Positions 9,546-19,018 of a DNA stretch of 64,000 bases are shown here, in pieces (positions within the stretch are counted from its first letter, which is position 1; each line of letters opens with the position of its first letter). Below the pieces are notes generated by a model. It was not told where the DNA came from and made no database searches. It saw only the letters and a program-made list of their open reading frames with translations. Source of the DNA: Hyphodiscus hymeniophilus (lineage: Eukaryota; Ascomycota; Leotiomycetes; Helotiales; Hyphodiscaceae). Where the stretch lies: contig VNKQ01000017.1 of assembly GCA_016508695.1 (NCBI GenBank), positions 1-64,000 of the forward strand, read 5' to 3'. Both the position numbers and the translations under genes were made by a program.

Positions 9546-11387
9546 ATGTCTATAGCATCCCCGAACCTGTCGCCTCTCCCCGAGGAGCCACCCCGACCCA
9601 CCCCTCTCGCTTGCGCGAGTTGCCGCAGGAAACACCTCAAGTGCGATGGGAGACAGCCGATTTGTGCTCGTTGTGCTGGGAGAAGTCTACAATGCAACTA
9701 CACGCCATCTCGGCGTGGCTACAGAAGTTCTTCAAGTCACGATTCAGAACCAGCCCAAGAACTAAACCTTGGCACAAGCCGGAATGATGTACAAGTACTT
9801 GCTGAACAGCCTGTTCTACAATCCGGGGATATCTTTACCGGCTTCCTATCCCAAAATGTTGACCATTCAGGCGGTTCAAGTGGCGACTACGATGAGAGGA
9901 GGATGGCCTTGCTGGACTGTCAAACCAGTACCAATGGTCCTCCCCACCCGTCTTCAGCTTCGGACCACTCAATATCTACTTCTTCATCAATAGAGGCAAA
10001 GTATCTTGTTAACCTGTTCTACACATACTTTCACCCCGCGCATCCGATTTTAATTCCAAAGCCATTCTACTCTGAGCGGGGATATCCAAACTATCTATTG
10101 CAAGTTGTCTATTTTATTGGAAGTCACTATTCTTCCTCAATATCCAGTGACCGCTTGCGCGCAATCGCGGCCGAAAAAGTTTCCGATAACGCACCAAAGA
10201 CAACTTCTATGGTGCAAGGTCGTTTGCTATTTGCAATTGCACTCCATGGTCGGAATGAGATTAAGGAAGCGCAAGCAATGCTTGCTCGAGCAGTTAACCT
10301 TGCTGAAGAAATAGGCATGAATGAGAGAGAATTTGCAGCCACGCACGGCGGACAACAGAGCGTTGAGGAAGAAAGCCTACGCCGTACGTGGTGGGAACTT
10401 TACGTCGTCAACAGCATTATGGCTGCATTTTGGAGGAAGTCCGAGTTCAACATTCACAAATTCGGGTCAGATGTGCTCCTGCCTTGCGAAGAAGCCGCTT
10501 TCGCAGATGCAGCCTGCATGTCGGACCCCCCAACAATGGCACAATTCGATAATCGGTTGTTCGCCGACGACGAATTTCAATTCTCCTCATTTTGCTACAG
10601 AATTGAGGCAGCCCGCATACTTACCAGAGTTCTGGCCCTAACTGGAAATCATGATGTCCATCACGATCAAGTACAAGCCGTTGATAATGCTCTTGCTGGC
10701 TGGGCACATCATCTTCCACCTGCCAAAGCTGATATTATTGACAAGCTCGGCGAGGTTGATGAAATCTTGTTCCAGGCGCATATGATCATTCATTATGCAA
10801 GCCTCTTCTTACACTTCCCACGGAGTAATCTGCTTTCGACGCCAGCAGCAACAGCTGAAATTGCAGGCGGCCAAAGAGACCTTCACGTATCGCCCTCCTC
10901 TACCCAACATGCGCATGCTATAAAAGCAACTGAAGCCTCCAAGCAGCTTTCAAATCTAGCCGCTTTACGACTACCAGTGCAAAACCACACACCATTTTTC
11001 ATTTGTGGACTGGTTCTAGGGGCAGTCGTACAATTGTCAGCATGCTCTGTTCATTCTGGAAACTGTGTTGAACAACATCGAGATCGGGTGGCATTGATCA
11101 TAGGCGTCTTAAAGTCGTTGAGTCGAACCTGGGCATTCTCACAACTCGTTCTCAAACAAATCAAAAAGGTTGCTGTTGAAGTCTTGAACATTCGGGAAAT
11201 CAAGACGAACCGTCCTTTGCAGTTAGATACTCACGATAGTGGCATCGATATGATGATAGGCGACGATCAGAACTGGCTTGGTAATCTCGACATTCAGACA
11301 CTACAGAGTATGATGCCTTTTAATATGGATATGGTCTACAACGAGCCTGAAAGGCCGTACTTTGAGGATGGTCAAATGAACATGTAG
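9546..11387 (+). CDS. Zn2Cys6 binuclear-cluster transcription factor
   Basis: A single-exon ORF of 613 residues. The N-terminal zinc cluster is complete: cysteines 23, 26, 33, 40, 43 and 50 with spacing CX2CX6CX6CX2CX6C, followed by a basic stretch (PSRRGYR). The middle region carries the fungal-specific transcription factor domain (middle homology region), with typical features RRTWWELYVVNSI and several hydrophobic helices. The C-terminus is acidic and methionine-rich. It is divergent from DUF1275 and close to the sulfide-oxidation genes, whose promoter shares its heptamer motif, so it is a good candidate for a cluster-specific, possibly self-regulating, activator. The target genes are inferred. 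Confidence 0.93.
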   Translation: MSIASPNLSPLPEEPPRPTPLACASCRRKHLKCDGRQPICARCAGRSLQCNYTPSRRGYRSSSSHDSEPAQELNLGTSRNDVQVLAEQPVLQSGDIFTGFLSQNVDHSGGSSGDYDERRMALLDCQTSTNGPPHPSSASDHSISTSSSIEAKYLVNLFYTYFHPAHPILIPKPFYSERGYPNYLLQVVYFIGSHYSSSISSDRLRAIAAEKVSDNAPKTTSMVQGRLLFAIALHGRNEIKEAQAMLARAVNLAEEIGMNEREFAATHGGQQSVEEESLRRTWWELYVVNSIMAAFWRKSEFNIHKFGSDVLLPCEEAAFADAACMSDPPTMAQFDNRLFADDEFQFSSFCYRIEAARILTRVLALTGNHDVHHDQVQAVDNALAGWAHHLPPAKADIIDKLGEVDEILFQAHMIIHYASLFLHFPRSNLLSTPAATAEIAGGQRDLHVSPSSTQHAHAIKATEASKQLSNLAALRLPVQNHTPFFICGLVLGAVVQLSACSVHSGNCVEQHRDRVALIIGVLKSLSRTWAFSQLVLKQIKKVAVEVLNIREIKTNRPLQLDTHDSGIDMMIGDDQNWLGNLDIQTLQSMMPFNMDMVYNEPERPYFEDGQMNM

Positions 11388-12587
11388 GCCACCTCTACGC
11401 GGGAGAGCACGAACCTGTACTCATCAAACAAGTTCCCTCGCAAACTAGAGCTTCTTTCTTTCAACATAATGATCCAGAATCAACGATGATGGTATAGTTG
11501 CGGATAGACGCCTACATCGTCTCCAGAGGATGATTTTGTGCCTGAGGGTAGCATCAAGGTCTTCCTGATCTTCCTCTGTCAATCCACAGACATTTTTCCT
11601 TTTGAACTTTGGGTAATGCTACGATTGCTTGAGAAGGGCGCTCTGACGACATCTTGATTGTGCCGACAATTCGTGGTCTTCTCGAGAGGGGTACCTTGAA
11701 CAGCATGCCACCTTGGTTCTAATACTGATGTAACCTCACGTGATTCTATCTCGACCGGCTTCTTCGAGAGGTTGATCTGCCAAAAAGGCTTGAGGGTTTG
11801 AAATACATCTACAATTAGAAGAACAACATGAGGCCGTATGCGAAAAGTGCTCTTTCGTTATGTAGCCAACATGGCTGCGTCAGGATCCAAATGATACGGT
11901 GGATGGAAAGAAGCACATATATTGTCAAGATCGGCAGCACAGGCAGAGTTTACATGAGGACGCTGTGGGAAAATGAAAATTGCAGGCACTTCGGTATGAC
12001 TCCTGTATCAATGACTACGTGATTGAAGCTTGATGCAAATCGTCTTTGAGAACCTTTTTCGTTCCGGTTCAATTGGACGCTCGAAGTTGACGATATCACG
12101 GCCAGAAGTCAGGCTCACTGATCAGAAATGCTCGTCGATGCAGTATCTAGAACTCCAATCATGTCAAAAAGGAGATGTTACAAGGTTACCAGTATGTAAT
12201 GATCGAACCGGTCGGAATTTCGAGGCATTGAAAAACGTCGAAGAGGAGTGGAATAAGAGTAGGAATAGTCTAGTAGTAGCACAATATGTCAGTGAGACAA
12301 GAAGATGGAATTGGGTCTGCCGTGTGGGTACATTGTCACAAGTCTGAAGGGGTTATTTCGTGCGTGCTTTATACCACGAAGATCACGCAGGAAATGAGGA
12401 ACGCAGAGCAGCCGAGTTTCGCACAGGGGCGCACTTTGCGCTGGCCAGAAGAGAATCAGAGAGGAAGGCACCCATACTCCATCCAGGTTGTTCAGTCGAT
12501 TATCAGATGTGGCGAGCAGATCTGTATTTCTACAGATATTTTTATGGCGATAGGAACTCGCCTGCACCAGCTTGGTTGCAGCGCTTG
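11388..12587. other. Intergenic, no convincing gene
   Basis: About 1.2 kb with only short overlapping ORFs in several frames (for example 12030-12347 and 12286-12588, plus). None shows a domain. An upstream exon of the RGG-rich gene could hide here, because its frame stays open back to 12360, but the extension is unlike the rest of the protein. Confidence 0.4.
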
Positions 12588-13790
12588 ATGCCACCAAAAG
12601 ACAAGGTAGCCTCCCCGAAACCAGCTAATACAGAAACAACTACAGTTTCCAAGCAGATTACGAAGACAGAAGCCGAGAAGCCAGCAGGGGCCCCAGCAGC
12701 TGTAGACAATGAATGGAATGTTGGTCCACCCCAGTCAGAGAAGTCAGACGCATTGGCTCCGAGCCCAGGTGCTCTATCAAGTTACGCCAGCACAGCCAGC
12801 ACATCCGACGTCAAGGAGAAGGGAGACGTTCTTGTGAGACAGCCTCCTGGAAAAAAACTTTTTACCGGAGCTGCTTTAGCCCACTCGCAGCATCTATGTA
12901 TTCTCAAGCCCCAGTTACAGCACCAGTTGAGGGAGAATGGGTTGTCAGCCTACGGCGGGTTCAGGTACCTCGAGGACAACGATGCCTACTCGCAGTTCTT
13001 GGGACCTAGTCGGGAATTTCGTCTTGCCCTCGAGGAGTTATGGGGACGTCGAATCAGAATTCGCTATGAGCTATGCCATTTAATGACAGCCGTGGATGGA
13101 GAACAGCGTCTCCAGGCTATCATGTATGTCTGGTGTGAGGCATATAATCACGAGGAGAAGGATACAAATGACATGATGACGGCATTGGGTGAGGGTGCGC
13201 TGTTCCTTCGATGGTGGTCAAACAGAGGGGAGTTGGACAGCAATTATCCAGAGGATCAGACAAAATACTTTTTTCCAATCCACGAGGACTTTCCTTACTG
13301 GGTAGCAGAGCGAGGTGCAGCAGGACTTAGTGTTACCATTACACAAATTCCGCCGTTTGTTCCTGCTCCGGCTCGAGGAGTGGGACATCAGCGAGGCCGA
13401 GGTGGAGGCCGTGGTGGAGGCCATGGTGGAGGCCGTGGTGGAAATCAGCCTGCCGTGGTTCCACAATCTTCTTCAGTACCACCAGCAGAAGCTCAGCACG
13501 ACAGCCATCCGAGTCAGGTCCATGACACCATGTCGGCTCTCGAACAGCTGAAGAAAGAGCTTGAGGCAGAGAAAGAGAAGAATGCAGCAAGAGATAAGCA
13601 ACTCGCACAGCTTATGGACATGCTTTCAATAAAGCAGGTCCGAGACTTACGTACAGGGTCCGGGGCAGATGAGGTAGAAACTGCGGATGACGCCAAGAAA
13701 GAAGTCGGTGAGCTCTCACGAGTGGAGGGAAGCTTCAAAAGAAGTCAGAGGGGTCGGGCAAGGACTCTGGGGATGGGGCGAGCTCTGTGA
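12588..13790 (+). CDS. Hypothetical protein with RGG box and C-terminal coiled coil
   Basis: Not a family I recognise. From the Met at 12588 (MPPKDK) the ORF gives 400 residues; the frame is open upstream to 12360 but I prefer the internal start because the extension lacks similar composition. Layout: a disordered Ala/Pro/Ser/Thr-rich N-terminus (1-95); a compact middle region (about 100-255) rich in Trp and Tyr (for example GEGALFLRWWSNRGEL); an RGG/GGH repeat (about 264-285); and a charged coiled coil (about 315-350, LEQLKKELEAEKEKN). The RGG box suggests RNA binding. The last codons may be out of frame: near 13739-13820 another frame reads SRPLKRRRLS followed by a stop, a nuclear-localisation-like tail. 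Confidence 0.55.
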   Translation: MPPKDKVASPKPANTETTTVSKQITKTEAEKPAGAPAAVDNEWNVGPPQSEKSDALAPSPGALSSYASTASTSDVKEKGDVLVRQPPGKKLFTGAALAHSQHLCILKPQLQHQLRENGLSAYGGFRYLEDNDAYSQFLGPSREFRLALEELWGRRIRIRYELCHLMTAVDGEQRLQAIMYVWCEAYNHEEKDTNDMMTALGEGALFLRWWSNRGELDSNYPEDQTKYFFPIHEDFPYWVAERGAAGLSVTITQIPPFVPAPARGVGHQRGRGGGRGGGHGGGRGGNQPAVVPQSSSVPPAEAQHDSHPSQVHDTMSALEQLKKELEAEKEKNAARDKQLAQLMDMLSIKQVRDLRTGSGADEVETADDAKKEVGELSRVEGSFKRSQRGRARTLGMGRAL

Positions 13791-14572
13791 GTCGGCCGCT
13801 GAAGAGGAGGCGTCTCTCTTGAAAAGAATCACGACTAAAGTCCTATTGTTTTTCCTTTTTCTTTGTTTCGATTTCAGGCGTGGTGCTTTCGGATCAACAA
13901 CGCCATTTGGTCAAAGACCTTGTGTCCTCAAAGGAGTCTCATTGCAGAAGCTGTAAGTTCAACAAGGGCATTTGTTTCTAACGTAAGAGTATAGGTGCAC
14001 AAAAGTGTTTTTCTCAAAAGAGATACAGAGACCAAAAGGTCATCATCCCAAAGGATCATGTGTTCTAAAGAGCGGAAAACAGTTCATAGCATAGCATAGC
14101 TTTCAATGCATCTTTTTTCAAAAGATCAACTCGTACCTGCTTTCGCATCGTGACACTCGTGAATCTGATCTGCTGCCCAAAAAGCTCTGAACTAACTGAT
14201 GGTTCTGAACAAGAACGGGAGAGGTACGAGATCAGCGGCAGCGAATGCTCCTGCCAGGCTGCCTGCGCCTGGTGGTCAACCTTAACAAACAGGGTGCGAC
14301 ATGGACAACATTGCAGAGTTCCCACTTCAGAGTTGTCCCAAGATGAAGAACCACTTGAAGTTGTCCATGGCGACTTGATCATGTTCTCGAAGGGATTCTC
14401 CTTTGATTTTGCGGACTTCAGCTGTATCAATAAAGAGACTAGATAGTGAAAGAAAATGCATAATTCCACTCTTCTTCATTAAACTCTATGATGGTACGTG
14501 AGAGGTGACTTCTAACCTAAACAATAGAAATGCCCTTCTATCTAAATTACAGCAGATCAAAACACTTTTCTC
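13791..14572. other. Intergenic, no convincing gene
   Basis: Contains a pyrimidine-rich stretch (13843-13875) and overlapping short ORFs on both strands (14065-14469 minus, 14150-14446 plus), none with recognisable features. It should include 3' flanks of the RGG-rich gene and of the MFS gene, which converge here. Confidence 0.4.
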
Positions 14573-16521
14573 CTAAACGGTCTCCGTGCTGACTTCCCCA
14601 GCAGCAGCCTCACTATGAGCAGGCGCCGCCGCAGACTCCAGTTTCTTCCACGGGGCTCCGAAGGCGATGATAGTACAGACAGACGCGAGCGCGATGGCGA
14701 CGATAAAGGCAGTCTGGATACCGTCCACATACGCCCTAAGGATGAAAGGTAGGTCGGTGGCACTGAATGTTGACCGGACGTCTGTGGCGCCGGTACCGAT
14801 GACTTTCAGGGGGCTGACTGATGGATCCGTGACGCTCAATTTCTTGATCAATCGAGATTCGAATGCGCTTTCACCAGCTGAGACGAGGAAAGCACCACCA
14901 ATGGTTTGGATGACTAGGATTTCATGTCAGCATAACTTTCAGAGTGGTAGAGCGAATGGAAAGACTTACAGATGATGATGGCTGATCCAGACGGGATGTC
15001 GATCTGGGGCAGAGTTGCTTGAACAGCAGAGACTGGGATTTGGAAACCGAGCCCAAGGCCAAGGCCAGTCAGCACCTGGTACCCAATCCACTTTGCAGAC
15101 GAAGATCCTATCGTGAGAGTGTAGAGGAGTCCGACCCCAATTGTTCCCATGACTCCGGCGACGACCATGAACGGTAACGGTCGACCGGTGACGGTAAGCC
15201 CTATACCAGAGGCGACAGTGGCAATCGTGATGGCGAGGATTAAGGGCAAGTTCCGTACACCACTCATGATGGGTGAGACATTGTCGATGACCTGGAAGTA
15301 GATGGGGAGGAAGTAAAGCACCAGGAAGTAAGTTCCAGCGATGGTGAAAGAGTAAGCCATACCCTGGTAGATGTAGCGATCCTTCAACAGTCGCACGGGA
15401 AGCATGGCACGTTCCCCCTGGTACCACTGGTCAATACCAAAACATATCATAAGTAGTCCAAATCCAACAAAGAGGCCAATGATGGTCGATGACTTCCATG
15501 GATGGGTGAGGCCACCCCATTGTAGAGCGAGGATATAGCAGATGACAGCCGACAGGATGAATACGATGCCGATAGGGTCCAGCTGAAGCATCTTCTCTTT
15601 GAAAGTAGCTTCAGCAGGCTTGACATGCGACGGCAATCGGAAAAAGAACAGCAGAATAGCAGCGGCAAGGCCACCGACTGGAAGATTACTAGCACGCGTT
15701 AGTCTCATCTGTCATATGATGAGCTGAGAATTTCCTCACATGTAGAAGCACCACCGCCATGATACACTCTGAGTGAATACTCCCCCTAGCAAGGGCCCGA
15801 TGACTGCGCTGATACCGTACGAAGCGCCAACGATGCCCAAATATGCCGGTCGCTTCTCCGGTGGAGCGATAAAGGCGACCAGAATGAATGCACCAGATGC
15901 CACTCCAGCAGCACCTAGACCAGCAATGGCACGTCCAACGATCAGGGCAGTACTCGATGGAGCGACAGCTAAAAACAGGAGAAGTTAGTAGTCCACCGCG
16001 ACAAAGTGAAAACTGGAATACACATACCACATATAAGACTTCCCAATTCAAAGATGAAGATGGATGTCAAATAAGTCCACTTTAGAGGGAAATACTTCAG
16101 GAGCTTGCCCCAGGTTGGTGTAAATGAAGCGACGGTCAGGAAGAAGGCCGAACCGTACCAGCCTATCTGAGACACACTGTGAAAGTCATCCGTGATCTTG
16201 GGGATCGCCGTGGCAACGATAGTCTGCACAAGTGGTTAGTAAAATGCTGTTTAATGATGGATGCGAAAGAGAACGTACAAGATCTAGGGCAACCATGAAA
16301 ATCGACAAGACCAGAGCGAGGAGGATGAAGAAGAATTGGAGTCCCTTTGGATACTCGCCCTCTTCCAGCTGATCCTCTTCGGCGATTTGTGCAGCTTCAT
16401 TTGGAAACTCGTCTTTGTCCTCTCTGTCCTCGTGCTTTTCTTTCTCCACCATGGTGTTGGCGTCCGAGGCGGGTTCTTCTACTTCCTCGTCCTTCTCGGT
16501 GCGTTCCGCCAGGTTTGACAT
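14573..16521 (-). CDS. MFS drug/toxic-compound efflux transporter (DHA2, 14-TMS type)
   Basis: Five exons (16521-16279, 16223-16028, 15968-15740, 15688-14970, 14913-14573) with four 51-59-bp introns encode 575 residues. A charged cytosolic N-terminus (about 60 residues, Glu/Lys-rich) precedes multiple membrane helices. Signatures include LDLTIVATAIPKI (DHA2 motif D1, across intron 1), GRAIAGLGAAGVASGAF, and the block FYINLPVGGLAAA restored by removing intron 3. The C-terminal half keeps the LGLGLGFQIP segment and ends with an alanine-rich cytosolic tail. Such plasma-membrane pumps export small toxic or secondary metabolites by proton antiport. No biosynthetic genes lie beside it, so the substrate is unknown. 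Confidence 0.92.
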
Positions 16522-17786
16522 GACGGACTTGCTTTTGAATTGGCCGGTTAAGAATTGATCGTAAGCAATTCACAGTCGTCTTCCAGTGAGACTCCTGGAT
16601 GAGGTTATGATATGAATCTGTCGGGGTGACAGTACTTTTGCGAGGTGGCTATCAATGTTTGGCTTGGCTGTATAGAAGAAGAATGGAGGACGAAGAAGGG
16701 AGAAGACAAGGGAGAAAAGGGAGAAGATGAAGGATAAAATTAGGGAGAGTATATAGGGAGATGTGGAGGAGGAGAGATCGAAGATACAAATAGAAGTGGA
16801 AGTAGGAGAGCAAGCTGAAGCACTAGCACGGGCTCGTAATTTGACGCGATAAGAGGATAAGGGCACGGCGGAACTAGAAGAAGCAGTCACAGCGGATATT
16901 GTAAATCAACAGATATAACACCAGCTAGAACAGCTACCAGAGAGGTTGAATTGTGGGAATTGTGGGAATTGTGGGAACTGCGAACGTCTCATTAAAGTTT
17001 CCTGTCGAGAATTTCGTAAGAAATCGCACCAAAAAGCCCGGTCGGACACTTGGTGAGTCCGCAGAGTGCCCCCTAAGTCCCACTTGGTCGTAGGGCTGAC
17101 ATGGACTTGGGCCGTTGTTCGGCCGAAGACGTGAAGACGCAAAGAAACGAGGGAACCAGGTCGCATGTGACTCGTCGAAGGTACGAGAGTACGAGGGTAG
17201 CGTGATTTGTGCCTTGACTCTAAGGCTTTCATGAGAAGCCGAGACCACTCACGCGAATGCCTCAGCTCATAACTTCAACGAGACTCCCAATCAACGGGAC
17301 TTGGCGACGGAACGATCCAAGGAATGACAAAGCCACATTAACGGTGAGGAATGAGAAGTTGATGGGAGTGGATGAGGGTGGATGAGTCAGAATGAAGGGG
17401 AAATGTACGAGGTAGGGCGGATGGCGGAGTTGCGCTCGGTGAAAGGGGCTGCCAAGCCCATTGACTCGGCTTTCGGAGCTAGCTATCTTAAGACCGCTGC
17501 TAGAGAAGATTCATGAAAGGGAGAAAGGAGATAAAGAGACAAGTCTGCATGCATCTGGATATCTAGATTGGGGATGCATACATCCATGATCATTACTGTA
17601 CATCCGCTGTCTATACATATTTCCTGGAGTTTCATGGTAGACGATGAAGCCAGCAGCTATGAAATATATGAGAAGACAGTCATTAACAGTACGACTTCCA
17701 TTGTTTACATCTATTGATCCAATCAAAGACAAAAGCAAAAGCAAAAGCAAAAGCAAAAGCAAAAGGGAGTGACTCAATAGACGTAT
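16522..17786. other. Intergenic with two short tandem repeats
   Basis: No gene is seen. The segment just upstream of the MFS gene is purine-rich on the plus strand (16670-16800). At about 16948-16978 a 9-bp unit (gaattgtgg) is repeated three times. At 17731-17766 there are five exact aaaagc hexamers plus a partial one, 20 bp before the transposon target site. Confidence 0.6.
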
Positions 17787-17794
17787 TAGTAGTA

Positions 17795-18430
17795 GGGACG
17801 GGCTATTTCAACTTGCTTCCCGGCTAATTCAACTTTTCGGGGGTACACCTAACCACCTCGTTTACTCATACTAATTTGTATGCGCATGCAAGGCTGACCT
17901 ATGTACTGTAAACAACTATAATATATCCTCATTTCTTTAGCCTTTAACCTTCAGCCTTTAATATGGAACCACTTAATACTTGCGGCCCTCCCCCACCTAT
18001 AGCGGTTTATACCGACCTTCCTACTGCAATTGAATCGATTCAAACGCATGCGAAAGCTAATGGCTACGCCCTCTTCAAACGCGATACTACGAAGAATCGA
18101 ATCGTATATGCCTGCGATAGGTATGGCAAGCCTCAAGCTAAGCCAAAGAAGAAGGAGGTACACGAGACGAAGAGACGCGAAGGTAGTCGCAGTAAGAAGT
18201 GCGACTGTAAGAGAAGGTAATTGAAGGGGAAGGGTTCAAAGGTTATACGCAAGATGGGGAGTATGAGTTAGATCCGGATTATAATTTTGATGAGTTAGCA
18301 TAATAGTACATATCGCGTGCTCTTGCGCGCATACTAATTAGTATGGTGGGGGAAGCTTCCTAGATGTACACCTGTGGGTAGGGTTAGACAAGTTGAATTA
18401 GCCGGGAAGCAAGTTGAAATAGCCCGTCCC
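17795..18430 (+). mobile_element. Non-autonomous Mutator-like element, copy 1 (636 bp)
   Basis: Perfect 41-bp terminal inverted repeats (17795-17835 and 18390-18430) begin GGGACGGGCTATTTC, and an 8-bp target duplication TAGTAGTA (17787-17794, 18431-18438) flanks the element. Inside are the first 85 codons of a transposase-like ORF with a FAR1-type DNA-binding domain, then an abrupt jump to a transposase-like C-terminus (GEGFKGYTQDGEYELDPDY), so the catalytic core is deleted. Each inverted repeat contains two direct copies of GGCTANNNCAACTT, plausible transposase-binding sites. FAR1-type N-termini are typical of fungal MULE transposases; the 8-bp duplication is slightly short of the usual 9. 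Confidence 0.88.
17963..18220 (+). CDS. Truncated transposase ORF: isolated FAR1-type DNA-binding domain
   Basis: An 85-residue intact ORF inside Mutator-like element copy 1. The run IQTHAKANGYALFKRDT followed by YACDRYGKP and SKKCDC matches the FAR1 zinc-finger region found at the start of fungal MULE transposases. It stops where the internal deletion joins the transposase 3' end. The start codon is intact here but reads ATA in copy 2. If expressed it would be a DNA-binding domain without catalytic part. It may be only a relic. Confidence 0.6.
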   Translation: MEPLNTCGPPPPIAVYTDLPTAIESIQTHAKANGYALFKRDTTKNRIVYACDRYGKPQAKPKKKEVHETKRREGSRSKKCDCKRR

Positions 18431-18489
18431 TAGTAGTATTGGTCCTGACAGCCTCGTACTGTATGTCAAACGACTGTATGTCAAATATC

Positions 18490-18700
18490 AATGCCGGTAA
18501 CTACGAGATCTCCGTGAGCCACGGACGTAATGAGGCTGTAATTCGATCTGCTGTGCTGCAGCCTAAGCCTAAGGTAGCTTACCAATCCACCTGCTCGGAC
18601 GGACCATAGATTATCCCGCTCCCAGCACACGGATACCTGGATCAAGGCTAGCAGATCCCTTGCCGCTCTGGGTGGCTTGAAACCTGGTTCGACTCCTGAG
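18490..18700 (+). pseudogene. Degraded coding fragment of unknown family
   Basis: Beginning at 18490 one frame reads a protein-like stretch (NAGNYEISVSHGRNEAVIRS, then a segment ending CSDGP) broken by TAG at about 18607, another TAG, and TGA. The TAG stops could derive from CAG by C-to-T change at CpA, the RIP signature. I do not recognise the family. The remaining bases to 19018 hold nothing convincing. Confidence 0.4.
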
Positions 18701-19018
18701 TAACAGAGCTACTTCTACGACGGCCTAGATGGGGCTAGCTTTCTCTCCTTACTTCCTTCGATGCAGAGGAGTACTGCAAGTACAACCGCGAGTACAACTG
18801 CGAATTCACAGCTGCACAAGTACCGTAATAGTAAACTTCCTGGTATTCCTGATACCACTGGTTATTGCTTCCTTTATTGTGATGCCACAGGGCAACTAGA
18901 CACACATAATTGAACACAACTAATCGAACACACCTCCCTTGTCGAGGCAGCTGCTGGCCGATTCGTCCCAAAATATCCATCGCTCATTCTCCGAGACATG
19001 CAGTATCATCCTAAAAGA

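Noticed and set aside
13708..13741. 34-bp GTGAGC...AAAAG intron to explain the RGG-protein tail
   Set aside because: Too short for splicing and the phases do not join the alternative frame correctly.
14065..14469. 134-codon minus-strand ORF between RGG-rich and MFS genes
   Set aside because: No domain, no neighbouring exons, and a comparable ORF on the opposite strand.
16570..16890. 106-codon Ser/Phe-rich minus-strand ORF upstream of the MFS gene
   Set aside because: Low-complexity translation of a purine-rich tract; likely untranslated leader or promoter of the MFS gene.
17731..17766. AAAAGC hexamer array as a possible regular repeat system
   Set aside because: It is a simple microsatellite without spacers; nothing CRISPR-like, and CRISPR is not expected in a fungal chromosome.
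17787..18438. hAT-type transposon (8-bp target duplication)
   Set aside because: The encoded FAR1-type domain and long 41-bp inverted repeats fit Mutator-like elements; the duplications do not match the hAT nTnnnnAn consensus.
18676..18700. tRNA B-box-like GGTTCGACTCC
   Set aside because: The flanking bases do not form a T-arm stem or an acceptor stem and no A-box lies at the right distance; the stretch is better explained as a coding relic.
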